Assembly: GCA_017849455.1 (NCBI GenBank)
Contig: JAFIGX010000022.1
Span: 186,001 to 250,000, forward strand
DNA from: Pseudobacter sp.
GTDB taxonomy: Bacteria > Bacteroidota > Bacteroidia > Chitinophagales > Chitinophagaceae
Reading direction: 5' to 3'
Length of the DNA: 64,000 nt
Position 1 is the stretch's first letter, and each line of letters starts with the position of its first letter. The position numbers were made by a program, and so were the translations under genes. Of the stretch, positions 8,682 to 19,700 are shown one piece after another. A model generated the notes under the pieces. It worked only from the letters and a program-made list of their open reading frames with translations. It did no database searches and was not told the origin of the DNA.

Positions 8682-10415
8682 TGGCCCGATAGATTTTCTA
8701 CCCTGGTCCACCGAAGGTCCAGTCTTCCTGATAAATTCCCAAACCTGGGCAGCAGGTATTACAACAGTTGAAACATGGCTGAATCGGGCTATATTAATTC
8801 CCACAAAACGGTTGGCAGCATCAAAGACAGGCCCTCCGCATTCATAGGATCGTATCCTTGCATCATGCACAAAAATGCCGCGGAAGCCATCTCGTCTTAT
8901 ACTTTTCCCCCCGGTGAATTTATCCATGGGATGGTTGGCGGTAACCAAAGGACGGTTCGTCAGTAACACCCGTATCGAAAGCATACTGTCACCACGTTTA
9001 ATATCCATCCTGACGCTGTTGCCGGGCAAATATTTCAAGGCCTCCTTACCAAAATCGTCCGGACCGTTTAAGGGCACGCCATTCATGGCAACCAACTTGT
9101 CGTTAGCTTTTAATCCTGCTTTTTCTGCCGGGCTACCTGGCGCAACCCTTCGAAGGAACAATTGTCCGTCCCTGGGTAGCATCATCCCGGAATAACCAGA
9201 ACGAAATGAGGGAGGCAAATCAAAGAACAAACTACCTATCACACTATTTTTTGCACGCTGGCCACTCAACGGGGAATAAAGGGACCTGCCGAGATCTTTA
9301 TGCGAAAACGTGTCGGATGAAAATTCAGTGGGCCCGATCCCTTCTGCGATCAGGCCATTTGCCACCAGCAGTATAATATCCTTATCTTCATCTCTCCTGA
9401 TAATATCGCACTTCAGTTTCTTTCCATCCGTAGTGATCATATACGGTTCCTGGCCTACCATTGAACATTTACTCACTAAAGCAATATGGTTACCTTTAAG
9501 GTTCTGCGCCTTATCATCCATAGTTACTACTGTCGCCTGAATGCTTTGCAGTGTATCGTTGATCTTACTTGACAATAATATTACGCAATTTTCAGGCTGA
9601 ATTTTCTCCACTGCCTGCTTATCCTCTTTTTCGACAGCTATCGAATGATTAGTTTGACCGGCAGGTGGGTCCTGATCGATCTTTGGCCCCTCTGTTGGAG
9701 GCCATTGATCGTAATTTTTCTGAACGTTCAATGCATTCCAATACTTACGGTAAATATCAACCGGTACTTCATAGTTCGCTGCTTCAGGCTGGTCTATCCG
9801 GCTGTGAAGTCCGATAACGCGGCCATTAAGGTCGAACAGCGGTCCTCCGGAATCGCCTGTTTCCATGATGCAGGTCGATTCCAGAAACCCCCACTCATCC
9901 TTCACAGCAAGGATACGGCCCTTCCTCACCATTGGCTTTAGCTGGGCCAGGCTTTCCGGGTATGATATGCCAAAGCAGGGATCTTCATTATGCAATGAAT
10001 CTGAAAAACCCATTTCTGCAAATGGCCACGGCCCACGTCCAAGCAACTTCATCATCGCCACATCAGGCAGCGTTCTTCCGGCATCCGTAACAATCCTTCC
10101 CATGCCTGCTGCATAGGCCACTCTTCCATCCGGAAAGCTTACCTTATAGGTCCTACCGGGCATAACTGCATGTGCAACAGTCAGAATATGCCCTTCAGCA
10201 CTTACCACCACTGCACTGAATTGCGAACTGGTTTGCATATTTCTTACAGTATCGATACCGTAAGCTCTTATACACGCAGGATACACCCGCCGGATACACT
10301 CATTCAAATTTCCATCAAAGGAGTTAGTTACTACATGCTGCCCAAACGAATAAATAGCAGGACATAGCAATAGTGCGCCGCCAATAAAAATGCACAGTCG
10401 AAATATTCTGTTCAC
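8676..10415 (-). CDS. Exported HtrA-like serine protease with PDZ domain
   Basis: A 579-residue secreted protein with a signal peptide (first ~26 residues). An intact trypsin-like domain comes first: His82 in ILTVAHAV, Asp118 in LPDVAMMK, Ser189 in GDSGGP. After a proline- and acid-rich linker (about 235-265) a second chymotrypsin-like half appears, interrupted by a PDZ domain (about 405-475, LFLRRVAPGSPAEKAGL, NGVPL) and closing with YECGGPVFD, where Cys526 sits at the nucleophile position. The second unit lacks a recognisable catalytic His. HtrA proteins degrade or hold misfolded envelope proteins. The gene is monocistronic and convergent with the DUF3592-like gene. Confidence 0.83.
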   Translation of the reverse strand: MNRIFRLCIFIGGALLLCPAIYSFGQHVVTNSFDGNLNECIRRVYPACIRAYGIDTVRNMQTSSQFSAVVVSAEGHILTVAHAVMPGRTYKVSFPDGRVAYAAGMGRIVTDAGRTLPDVAMMKLLGRGPWPFAEMGFSDSLHNEDPCFGISYPESLAQLKPMVRKGRILAVKDEWGFLESTCIMETGDSGGPLFDLNGRVIGLHSRIDQPEAANYEVPVDIYRKYWNALNVQKNYDQWPPTEGPKIDQDPPAGQTNHSIAVEKEDKQAVEKIQPENCVILLSSKINDTLQSIQATVVTMDDKAQNLKGNHIALVSKCSMVGQEPYMITTDGKKLKCDIIRRDEDKDIILLVANGLIAEGIGPTEFSSDTFSHKDLGRSLYSPLSGQRAKNSVIGSLFFDLPPSFRSGYSGMMLPRDGQLFLRRVAPGSPAEKAGLKANDKLVAMNGVPLNGPDDFGKEALKYLPGNSVRMDIKRGDSMLSIRVLLTNRPLVTANHPMDKFTGGKSIRRDGFRGIFVHDARIRSYECGGPVFDAANRFVGINIARFSHVSTVVIPAAQVWEFIRKTGPSVDQGRKSIGPS

Positions 10416-10453
10416 TGATTTAAGAATTTGTTTTCACTAATGCTGGCATTCAA

Positions 10454-11875
10454 TCATCCTTTTCTGGCCAATTCGATCATAGCATTCATCTCTTCCAGGA
10501 AGGCATCTGTACCGGCTGCAGTATGACCAATTGTGCTGAAACGGATATTGCCTGATCCGTCTATGACGAACTTGGCAGGTATTCCACGCACCTTATAGCC
10601 TGTTGCCGCAAGATTATTTTTGGTTACCGGATCTTTAAGGTCCATCAGTACGTTGAAAGTGTATTTTTTGTCACGGATGTAATCACCGGCGGCCTTGGTA
10701 GCATCAGGTGCAGTTTCCATTGTATGGATAAACAGGAATACTACATTTTTATCGTTCTTGTACTTGTTCACTGCTTCCTGCATCATCGGGAAAGACGCTT
10801 TGCAGGGACCGCACCACGTAGCCCAGAAGTCAAGGATAACTACTTTCCCTTTGAAGTCATCCAGTTTAACCGTTTTTCCTTTGAGGTCCTTCAGTTCAAA
10901 ATTGTAGGCCGGCTCATTGATCATTTTCTTTGCCACTGCTGCACTTGTTTTTTCTTTCATTTCTTCACTGATACTTGCGATCAGTGCGGAATAACCGTTA
11001 TCGGTGTTATGTATCGTTACATAAGCCGTCTTGAATTTATCCTTTACCAACTGGCTAGCTGCGCCACTTCTCAGTTGTTCTTCCATCAGTGGATAGGCAT
11101 CCCTGTACTTATTCAAAGCCACCAGGTAGTTGAGGTATGTATTTTTCAACTGAGGAAATGAAACGGAGGTTGTTTTTGACTGTTTGTCGTAAACCGTTTT
11201 TGCGTACGGGTAGCCTTCCTCATATTTGCCGTTTTGATAAAGCAGTTCACTGAAGATCCGGCAGAATTCGTCATAACCTTTGTGTGTGGTATCGCCCTTC
11301 AGGTCCGCAAAGGTCTTTCTGATCAGGGTCTCTCCCAGCTTGTAATCTTTTGTACCGATGGATTCACGGGCAGCATAAGAAAACGCGCTCGTTTTATACA
11401 CGGTATCCCGGATCATGTTCAAGTATTCCATTACTTTTCCGGGTTTATTTTTACCCAGGAAGGTAACCGCAACAAAATACCTTGATCCATCGAGCCGGTT
11501 TACAAATGCGGGCTGCGATCCAAACCTGGCTATAAGCTCTCTGTAATTTTTTTCATTTTGTTCCGGATCACGCTCGTTATAGATACGTTCTCCCAATTCA
11601 TTGAATGCTGTTTTGCCGTTGGGGAATTTCTGTTTCAGCAATTCAGCCACTGATGTACTTTTCTCCGGATTTTTTGTAGCATTATAGTAATTGATGAGCA
11701 GTTGAAGATCGTCTTCACTGGAACTGTTATTAAGCATTTTTATTGTATCCTGCAAAAGTGATTCGTCCTTCTGGCCAAGCATTGCCGTAAGACGCGGATT
11801 GGCCGGTGGCCGTTGTGCTACAGCGTCGGATATTATTGCAAAAAAGACGAACACAAAAAATGATATATATTTCAT
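10454..11875 (-). CDS. TlpA-like thioredoxin-domain protein
   Basis: A 473-residue exported protein: signal peptide (MKYISFFVFVFFAIISDAVA), a long alpha-helical, TPR-like N-terminal region (about residues 30-330), then a TlpA/ResA thioredoxin domain beginning at LKDLKGKTVKLDDFKGKVV with the active site FWATWCGPC and the cis-proline loop GYKVRGIPAKFVID. TlpA proteins reduce or exchange disulfides outside the cytoplasm; in Bacteroidota many are linked to SusC/SusD loci without known substrates. It is the last gene of the minus-strand uptake locus, 56 bases after the preceding tlpA-like gene. Confidence 0.85.
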   Translation of the reverse strand: MKYISFFVFVFFAIISDAVAQRPPANPRLTAMLGQKDESLLQDTIKMLNNSSSEDDLQLLINYYNATKNPEKSTSVAELLKQKFPNGKTAFNELGERIYNERDPEQNEKNYRELIARFGSQPAFVNRLDGSRYFVAVTFLGKNKPGKVMEYLNMIRDTVYKTSAFSYAARESIGTKDYKLGETLIRKTFADLKGDTTHKGYDEFCRIFSELLYQNGKYEEGYPYAKTVYDKQSKTTSVSFPQLKNTYLNYLVALNKYRDAYPLMEEQLRSGAASQLVKDKFKTAYVTIHNTDNGYSALIASISEEMKEKTSAAVAKKMINEPAYNFELKDLKGKTVKLDDFKGKVVILDFWATWCGPCKASFPMMQEAVNKYKNDKNVVFLFIHTMETAPDATKAAGDYIRDKKYTFNVLMDLKDPVTKNNLAATGYKVRGIPAKFVIDGSGNIRFSTIGHTAAGTDAFLEEMNAMIELARKG

Positions 11876-11931
11876 AAAACAAAGCTTTATTTGCCGGAGA
11901 AAAATTTCCCGGCGATCCTTTAATAAATTTT

Positions 11932-12975
11932 TTATTTCTGAGATCTCCTTATCATTTCCACCGCTTTTTCCTTATCACCGGCCAATTCATATAGTGCTGC
12001 CATTTTTGTATACGTTGCCGGAAAACCCATGCTCCACGGATAAAGATCGAGTTGCGCCTGAAAACAATCGGCAGCGAGTAGGTACAATTCCTTCGGCAAT
12101 TCCTTTTTGGTATTTGCTAAAGCAGTTACTGCATCAGTAATGGTGGAATATCTCGGATCTTCGTTTGCAGCTATCCATGCCTTGCCAAAAGTTACGGCGG
12201 CTTTAGGGTCTGTTTTTACCAAAGACCAGAAAGTGAAATGCCCGATCTTGGGATAATATTCAATACCAGGGTTTTCCGACACTATCTTTGCTATTTCATC
12301 CAGGGCTTCTCGCGGCCTTCCTGGATTTCCCATGAATGGATTGAGCGTAGTTACTACCATATTGTTATCGATTACGGAAAGTTTTTGCATTTCCTTTCGT
12401 TGACGGCTGGCCGTTTCTATATCCCACTTCCCGGAAATCACCAGGGGCAGGACCCTATCCAGGCTTCTTGGCAGTCCGATCCAGGCGATACGTCCCTGCC
12501 TGTCTACAATGTATGCTTTGGGAATTCCCTGTTCTCCGCTGGCACGCAGCCAATGCTCAGCCATCAGTTTGTCTTCTTCCATTCCGACAGTGTAGTCCAT
12601 TTTGTTTCCCATAGAGGCAACAAACGAATCAATTTTTGAAAGTGGTGTGCCCGCCCGTTCCAGGATGCTTATGCCCACTACTGAAATATCCTTTATGTAC
12701 TTACGGGCAAGCTCCGAAAGGTGAGGCATCCCTGCAATGCATGGCTTGCACCAGGTAGCCCAGAACTCCACAACATAGATCTGGCCTGTTTCGAACCGTG
12801 ATATGCCCTTCCCTTTCAGCCATTTCTGAATCTTCAGGGCGGGGACTGGATCGCCTATATTGATAGTTGGTCTGGTATCAACCGTTTGTCCGGTCGCAAT
12901 ATTCATTCTTCCAAAGGAAATGACCATTACGACGGCCAGTATTACCTTTACCGGTAAGTCAATCTTCTTCTCCAT
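11932..12975 (-). CDS. TlpA-like thioredoxin-domain protein
   Basis: A 347-residue exported protein. The thioredoxin domain is at the front (GDPVPALKIQKWLKGKG..., active site FWATWCKPC, cis-proline GIPKAYIVD) and a helical tail of about 150 residues follows, with a TPR-like end (DKEKAVEMIRRS). This order is the reverse of its downstream neighbour. The ATG at 12975 begins MEKKIDLPVKVILAVVMVIS, a signal-anchor-like sequence; a longer frame from 13038 would overlap the upstream gene and is unlikely. It lies 22 bases after the PKD-like gene in the minus-strand SusCD operon. The tlpA-like gene at 29716 in the other uptake locus has the same layout and is probably its counterpart. Confidence 0.83.
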   Translation of the reverse strand: MEKKIDLPVKVILAVVMVISFGRMNIATGQTVDTRPTINIGDPVPALKIQKWLKGKGISRFETGQIYVVEFWATWCKPCIAGMPHLSELARKYIKDISVVGISILERAGTPLSKIDSFVASMGNKMDYTVGMEEDKLMAEHWLRASGEQGIPKAYIVDRQGRIAWIGLPRSLDRVLPLVISGKWDIETASRQRKEMQKLSVIDNNMVVTTLNPFMGNPGRPREALDEIAKIVSENPGIEYYPKIGHFTFWSLVKTDPKAAVTFGKAWIAANEDPRYSTITDAVTALANTKKELPKELYLLAADCFQAQLDLYPWSMGFPATYTKMAALYELAGDKEKAVEMIRRSQK

Positions 12976-12997
12976 ATTATAATGGTTGAGGTTTTTA

Positions 12998-14485
12998 TTA
13001 ACTCCTTTTATATTGCATATCCCCGATCTTGCCTGCAACTGTCCAAATCCTCAGCGGGGCAGGATTGATGGCTCCACTCGTCACATTTACACTCATCAGA
13101 TACACTTTACCTGACTGCGACTGTTCGTTCCAGGTAGCGACAAACATATACTTGCTATCATCTGTCAGCACAGCATTGACACCGAAAGTACCGATACCCT
13201 TCAACAGCCTCATACTGGTTATTTCCTCACCGGCAGGAGCCTGGAACCCTTTCATCGGTGTAGAAATTTTATTGCCTGTAGCATCGATCTGGAAAAAGTA
13301 TACGGAAGCGGAGGTAGAATAAAATCCGGCGGGCCCGAGATTTCCAACTTCGAAAAATCTTGCATCGATAATTTCAGGGATCGCACTTATATCTATGGCG
13401 GCTATATCAGGTCTTGCCGGCGTTTGCGTATTGATAACGTACAGATATCTTCCGGGGCCCGATACGTCTTTGAAAAAAGCATACTTGTAAACATCGACCG
13501 GGTTTGCATTCTGACCGAAACCTCTTTCGATCCACAACAGGTTTTTACCTACGTTGTTCAGATTAAACTTAGCAGATGCATCGGCATTTGGGTAAAACCC
13601 TGCTTTACTGGATTGCTGCTCGATAGTCAGGAAGCGCATATTTTTTTGATCGTAAAAGCCTCCCTGTTTTCCATATTGAGGATAAATAAACGGAGCAGCT
13701 TCGTAACCATTCACGTCGGCTGTTATTTTTCCTACGAATAGATTATTATCGGACCAGTACACTTCCCCTTTGTTGATAAGAATTGCACTATTGAAGCTTC
13801 CGGGATAGAAGCCCTCTGGTTTCACTGATTCAGGGCCTGTTCCAAAAAAAAGTTGTGACCAGCTCTGAGCCCTGCGGAAATCAGTGTTTTGAACGGTAAC
13901 ACCAGTAGCGGATGTGAAAATATGTGCCAGGTTTGCACTTGTATAAAAAATGGATACCGGCTTTCCAGGCATCGGTCCATTGATAACTGAATAGGCCGCC
14001 CTGTATACAGTGTCTCTAACCCCTGGGATGAATTCGGGTGCCCTGATAATATCGACATCCGTGTTTCCTCCCTTTTCATAGGCCACCATCCAGCCTGAAG
14101 AAATGGGCGACAATACAACAACGGTATATTGCATCAACGCCTTAAGCCCGGATGGTGCAAGAGCTTCGAATTCGAGTGTATACGTTCCCGGTGGCCTCGA
14201 AATAATCGTATCAATAGCGGTTTTCCTGGAAAGTGTGTCAAATACTCCCGCAGAAACATATAATCGCCACAATCCTTTCAATTCATCCTGGTTGCCTTTA
14301 TAAACTATTGAAGGTCGGATGGTAATTTTGTCCTTGCTTTGGTAAACTTCAAAGCGGGTTTGTGTCCCTGAAGTGTCGACCAAAAAATCCGGCAGGACCT
14401 TATAATTGTAGTTCCCTTTGTCTTTAAGGCAGGAACCGGCAAACAGAACGGCAATAAGAAAAAAGAATATATTGGTAATTTTCAT
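12998..14485 (-). CDS. PKD-like family lipoprotein of a SusCD locus
   Basis: A lipoprotein of about 495 residues: MKITNIFFFLIAVLFAGSC with the lipobox cysteine at about residue 19, a PKD/Ig-like beta domain (about 30-140), then a large beta-rich region that may be a propeller-like fold (SGWMVAYEKGGNTDVDIIRA onwards). It matches the 'PKD-like family' proteins (PF16407-type) that travel with susC/susD and DUF4843 genes in Bacteroidota and are thought to act as extra surface binding proteins. The ATG at 14485 precedes the signal sequence; the longer frame to 14527 adds a basic stretch without a signal. It starts 48 bases after the DUF4843 gene ends. Confidence 0.8.
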   Translation of the reverse strand: MKITNIFFFLIAVLFAGSCLKDKGNYNYKVLPDFLVDTSGTQTRFEVYQSKDKITIRPSIVYKGNQDELKGLWRLYVSAGVFDTLSRKTAIDTIISRPPGTYTLEFEALAPSGLKALMQYTVVVLSPISSGWMVAYEKGGNTDVDIIRAPEFIPGVRDTVYRAAYSVINGPMPGKPVSIFYTSANLAHIFTSATGVTVQNTDFRRAQSWSQLFFGTGPESVKPEGFYPGSFNSAILINKGEVYWSDNNLFVGKITADVNGYEAAPFIYPQYGKQGGFYDQKNMRFLTIEQQSSKAGFYPNADASAKFNLNNVGKNLLWIERGFGQNANPVDVYKYAFFKDVSGPGRYLYVINTQTPARPDIAAIDISAIPEIIDARFFEVGNLGPAGFYSTSASVYFFQIDATGNKISTPMKGFQAPAGEEITSMRLLKGIGTFGVNAVLTDDSKYMFVATWNEQSQSGKVYLMSVNVTSGAINPAPLRIWTVAGKIGDMQYKRS

Positions 14486-14533
14486 TGTTTTATTTTTTCT
14501 CTGTAAAGAATTTCTTCTCCCATACACAACAGA

Positions 14534-15286
14534 TCAATCGCATTGACTGCATATATCTATGACCAGGCCGTTCTCATTTTTCATAGGATTGCCTGGATGC
14601 CCTGCATTATAAGCGTTCAGGTATTCCAGTGACTTTGAGGCTATATAGTACTTGTCGGCGGTGGTCAGGTCCTGGAAATTCCTGATACCGGTTGCATCTA
14701 TGATCAGTTGGTGCTTTACTTTACTCCACTTACCAACTGTCCAGAGCATTCCTACACCTACCTGGTCCCAGAACGCAGGTTTGGTAAGTTGATCTGACCA
14801 GATAATGGAATAGGAAGGCCCTGAGTTAACCAGGCCTGTTGAAACACGGGGGCCGGGAAGAAAATTGTCATTGGGGACTATATTGAGTTTCAATTTTGCC
14901 TGGGCATTTACCAACCGGGCGCTACGTTTTATTTTGACCGGTATCGCAACCCGGTAATTTCCAGGTGGAACGACAAGATTTTTCGGATACTCGTATTCGT
15001 CGGTTTTAGCTGTGCTGGAAGTATCTACTTCCACTTTAAAAGCTCTTTCCCTATCAACAAGATTGCCCATTACCTGTGCATAAAGATTGATCTGGGTATC
15101 AACCAGGGAAGAAGGCCAGATAGCGAATGTAAAGACAATGGAATCGGCCCGGGCGCCATCAGCTTCATTGGCTGTAAGTGATATCCTGGCCTCAGATCTG
15201 AAAGCGGGATCAAGCTTATTTTTTCTGCAGGCAATGGTAGCAGCAAAAAAAACAATTATGAAGAATAGAATATGTAGTGTTTTCAT
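14534..15286 (-). CDS. DUF4843 lipoprotein of a SusCD locus
   Basis: A 250-residue lipoprotein (MKTLHILFFIIVFFAATIAC, cysteine at residue 20) of the DUF4843 family. The features seen are the opening 'RISLTA...ADSIVFTFA' strands, a central 'PPGNYRVAIPVKI' segment and the C-terminal FWDQVGVGMLWTVGKWSKVK region. DUF4843 proteins regularly follow susD and precede a PKD-like lipoprotein in Bacteroidota loci, exactly as here; they are presumed surface accessory proteins of the uptake complex. It starts 20 bases after the susD stop, so co-transcription is likely. The substrate is unknown. Confidence 0.82.
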   Translation of the reverse strand: MKTLHILFFIIVFFAATIACRKNKLDPAFRSEARISLTANEADGARADSIVFTFAIWPSSLVDTQINLYAQVMGNLVDRERAFKVEVDTSSTAKTDEYEYPKNLVVPPGNYRVAIPVKIKRSARLVNAQAKLKLNIVPNDNFLPGPRVSTGLVNSGPSYSIIWSDQLTKPAFWDQVGVGMLWTVGKWSKVKHQLIIDATGIRNFQDLTTADKYYIASKSLEYLNAYNAGHPGNPMKNENGLVIDICSQCD

Positions 15287-15306
15287 TGAATGCTAATTTT
15301 CGTATT

Positions 15307-16761
15307 TCAGAATCCAAATTCGATCTCAGCGGGAGGCAACGGTAACACATAACGCGCTGCGGGGTAAGTACCCGTTGCCCCCGGAACGCTCGTACTGCCC
15401 ATTCGCTTGTAGTAAAAGAACATTTGCCCTTCGCAGGTAAACTCCTTCCAGAATTCCTTCCGTATTTCATCCTGTATTTGATCGGCAGTCATGCTGGAAG
15501 GTAATTGAGCGCTAATGCCCCTGCCTGATCTGACTGTATTAAGGTACATGATGGCCTTATTGGGGTTACTTGTTTTCAGACATTCTGCGGCTATGTAATA
15601 CATTTCAGAAATCCGCATCAGGGGCATCCTTTTTGCGTATGCGGCTGTCATCCCATTCGGCTGATATAACTTACCATAAAATATTTTTGGGGTGGGCAGG
15701 TTGGAAAGGTCACGTATCAGGTAGGCACGCCTGTAATCAGTCACCATTCCTTCGAATTGTTGTGTGAGCCTTGATGAGGTAACTACCAGCGTTGAGTTGA
15801 ATCTGCTGGAATCGAGGAGGTCCACATAGTTTTTGGCCATATTATTCGTATACAGCCTGAAAATATGTTCGGTAGTAAACACCCTGTCCCTGGCTGCTTC
15901 ATCACTGATGGCAATGTTTGCCTGGTTGATCCACGGGAATTTTTCCGGCGCCACGCCAATGATCGCTTCTGCCGCCGGCAATGCCTTTTGGGGTGAACCA
16001 GCCCATATATGCGCTCTCGCTTCCAGGGCCTTCACAGCATAATAATTAAACCGGAAGGGTCTGTCCATCAGGTATCCGTTATCGATATCGGAGGTAATAA
16101 CTTCCTTTGTTAAAAGAGGATCTACCCGAAGCTCCTTCAGCGCTTTGTCAATATCCGACAGAATATAGGTCATTACTTCGGCGGAACTGGATTTTCCGGT
16201 TACGCTGGTTGCATATTGCTTTAAGTATGGAATTGCCGGAAGATTAGCGCCACCAGCTATGTAACTGGTGCCGAATAACCGGAGCAGGTCAAAATGAAGA
16301 TATGCACGGAGCCCATAGGCTTCTCCTTTAATTACGTGATAGTTAAGTCTTTTAAACTTCGTTGAATCAGCTTTTTCCAGCTCCTCTATCAGCTTGTTGG
16401 CATTGGCGATGGTATTGTACTGGCCGGCCCAAACACTGTTGATAATGGCCTGAGTGGCCGAATTCGCATATAGTCCGGCGAAAGCATCCCGATAAGCCTG
16501 TGAACCATTGGAGCTGCTAAGAACGTACATACCACCCATTACATCGGTCAGGCCGAATGTAAGTTCTTTTCCATATTGGGCGGGGTCTGCCATTAGCAGA
16601 TAAATACCATTCAATGCTTCCTTGAACCCCTGTTCATTTCCAAAAAAATCCTTGTCCTCAATTTGTGTTTTCGGTGAAACCTCTATCCATTTCTTGCAGG
16701 AGGCCAGCGCAAGTATCATACATGCCGCATAAAGTATATTCAGATATCGTATTATTTTCAT
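15307..16761 (-). CDS. RagB/SusD family nutrient-uptake lipoprotein
   Basis: A 484-residue SusD-like surface lipoprotein, with the lipobox cysteine in CMILALASCKKW (about residue 22). The N-terminal SusD signature (NEQGFKEALNGIYLLM, then the 'W...Y..I..AN' helix: SVWAGQYNTIANANKLIEEL) and the TPR-rich core (RAYLHFDLLRLFG, GEAYGLRAY) are visible. The C-terminal part has the usual MRISEMYYIAAEC and RSGRGI segments. SusD caps the extracellular face of the SusC barrel and binds the substrate. It starts 11 bases after the susC stop codon. Confidence 0.9.
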   Translation of the reverse strand: MKIIRYLNILYAACMILALASCKKWIEVSPKTQIEDKDFFGNEQGFKEALNGIYLLMADPAQYGKELTFGLTDVMGGMYVLSSSNGSQAYRDAFAGLYANSATQAIINSVWAGQYNTIANANKLIEELEKADSTKFKRLNYHVIKGEAYGLRAYLHFDLLRLFGTSYIAGGANLPAIPYLKQYATSVTGKSSSAEVMTYILSDIDKALKELRVDPLLTKEVITSDIDNGYLMDRPFRFNYYAVKALEARAHIWAGSPQKALPAAEAIIGVAPEKFPWINQANIAISDEAARDRVFTTEHIFRLYTNNMAKNYVDLLDSSRFNSTLVVTSSRLTQQFEGMVTDYRRAYLIRDLSNLPTPKIFYGKLYQPNGMTAAYAKRMPLMRISEMYYIAAECLKTSNPNKAIMYLNTVRSGRGISAQLPSSMTADQIQDEIRKEFWKEFTCEGQMFFYYKRMGSTSVPGATGTYPAARYVLPLPPAEIEFGF

Positions 16762-16772
16762 GATGTAGACTT

Positions 16773-19700
16773 TTAGAATGATGCCTGTAACGTAAACTGG
16801 AAACTGCGGGCAAACGGGTAAGAAGTACCACGCTCAATTTCCACGGAAGAAAGAACAAAAACTTCGTTCATGTTGAATCCTACCCTCAACCTTGAAAATC
16901 CGAGGGACCTGATCTTCCTGATCCTTTCCAGGTCGTAGGTAATATTGAGTGAAGCAAAGCTCAACTGGTTGTTGTCTTCCACAAACCTCGTGCTGAGCTG
17001 AGTGACTGTAGTACTTGCCACATCCTTAAAGAAGCTGATATCACCAGGTTTTCTCCACCTGGAGGTCAGCACCCTGCGATCAACGTTCTGGTAAACATTT
17101 GCGTTTTCAACCTTGCTTACCAGTGTTGAATTGTACATCTGACCGCCAAACTGGAAACGAAAAGAAGTATTTACCTGAAACCCTGAGTGCTGAAAATTGA
17201 TCCCGAAATTGCCGGAGATCTTAGGTAGCAGATCGCCTGCCACGATCTGGTCATTCGCATCCCAGGTATAGGTTGTACTTCCGTCTTTCCTTCTGTATAC
17301 TTCACGGCCTGTTGCAGGATCAATACCTAAAGATTGTACTGCCCAGATAGCATTCATGGATTGTCCTTCTTCAAATCTTACGCGGGGTTTTGTCGCATCC
17401 TTGTTTGTGGAGGCGTTGTTGCTGCTAACAGAATCCTGCCGTTTATTCCACGCCGCCAGGGAATTGGATATCTCCTTGATCGTATTTTTATTGTGTGATG
17501 CAAAAACAAAGAAATTGAGAGCGCTCCTTTTCGACGGATTGGAAAAAACCTTATAATCCAGCCGAATATCTATTCCCCTGTTCTCAGCCTTTCCCAGATT
17601 GGCTTTATAGGTGTTGAACCCGGAAGAGGGAGGTAGTGTAATATCTGTAACAAGGCCATCTGTGGTGCTGATATAATAGTCGGCCCTGATATTGAGTTTA
17701 CCGAAGAGGGAAAGGTCTGTGCCGAAATTCATATCCTGTCTCCTTTGCCATTTAAGCGCCGGATTGGCCAGCCCGATCAACGTAGCGCCGTTTCCAAAAG
17801 TGGAATATGCATTCTGCAGATAATAGGAATACGTTGATTTACTAATAGCGGAGTTGAAGTTTTGAGAGCCGGTATAACCATTGGTAGCCCGCAGACGGAA
17901 CTGATCTATGAACCGGAATTTCGACATGAATTTTTCTTTGTGAAGATTCCATCCGATACCGGTAGAATAAAATTGCCCCCACCTGTTGTCTTTTCCATAG
18001 AGCGATGATTGTGTTGCACGGTAGGATAGGTCCAGCAGGAAACGGTCGTCGTAGGAATAGTTACCTGATACAATACCACTCATATCCCTGATGGTACTCT
18101 CAGCGCCAATCGGTCTTGAATTGAGCAGGTATTGTAACCCAAGCGACATGAAATCGAGCCTGGCGTTGGGGAAACCCTCCATAACATTGGAGAGGCTCAC
18201 GGTTTTATTGCTGCTGAAGTCGCCGCCACCATTCACAGCAAAATAATGAAGTCCGATGTTTTTGCTGTAGTTCAGGATCATTCTTCCCGAATAAAAATCT
18301 ATGCTGCCGTTCCCTTTAGTGTACCGCCCTTTCCTGGAGGCATTATCACCGGAGAATTCGGAAGTGGTGAACATGGTATGTTCCGCAGGAAAGAATTGAT
18401 CGCTTTCATTCAATTGTTTGGTAACGCTGAAACTGCCTACTGCCCTCAGGCCGGAAAGTATCCTCCAATCGAGATTAAAGTTATTGGTGATATCTGTATA
18501 CCGTGAATAGTCTGCTACCTTGAGGGTTGAATTATAAGCCGGATTGTAAACGGCCTCATTGACCACAGCGCCCGGCGCACCGCCTCCCTGCGGCCGTGTA
18601 ATAGTATTGATGATCTTGAGTATTTGCCCGTTCGCATCCTGGTAGGGCAGGTATGGATTCATGGCAGCATACGCCGAGAAATCTCCCCAGGGAGAATTGT
18701 CGGCCCGGTTGTTGGTAATAGTTAGTATATTATTGAAGGAGAATTTTTTAACGCGGTAGGTGAGATCGATCGCTGCCGTAGTGGTTTTCCGGCCACTTCC
18801 CTTCATAACGCCCGTAACATTGTTGTACATCAGGTCAATGCCATACCTGAAACTCTCGTCACCTCCTTCAACTCTTAAAGAATGACGTTGCCCCCAGCCA
18901 TTCCTTACGGGCTTGGATAACCAGTCGGTATTAACCCCGCTCAATACCAGCGCCAGATTTTCATTATAGCGTTGCTTCAGGATGTATTGACCACTTCCGG
19001 AAGTAGAATTGGAATAGATCCCTGCAGCTACTTCCACTTCCAGTTTCTCGGCAGCGTTGGTGAGATTATAGCTGGAAAGATCAGGCGCCTGCAAGGTAAT
19101 GTTGCTATTATAGGAAAGCCGAAGCTTACCTGCCTGTGGGCGGATCGTTTCAATGACCACCACCCCGTTGGCGGCCCTTGAACCGTATATAGCTTTCGAA
19201 GCGGCATCTTTTAAAACGTTTATGCTCTTAACCCTGTAAATATCCAGATCGACAACTTTTTGAATAGTAGTTTCAAAGCCATCCAGTATGAACAATGGCA
19301 GATTAGGGTTAGAAGTATATTCCCCTTTCAGGTCGGGCAGTCCTGTCTGCCCCCGCAACTGGATATTGGGCAATGCATTGGGATCTGATCCAAATTCCAT
19401 ATTATCGATGATCTGGAAAGAGGGGTCCAGGTTTCTCAGGCTCTGAAGAACATTGACGCTACCTACTTTCAACAATTCTTCCTGACTGAAACTGATGGTA
19501 GATCCCGTGAAGCTCGAGGCTTTCCTGGTGAACATCCCGGTTACAACAATATCCTTCATGGAAACATCTGATACCTGCATTAAGATCTGCAAGTTCGTTC
19601 GGGCGCCGATCTTCGCCTCCTGGGCTACAAACCCAATGGAAGAAATAACGAGGATATCTCCCCGGTTTGCATGAATGCTGAATTTTCCATTCTGATCAGA

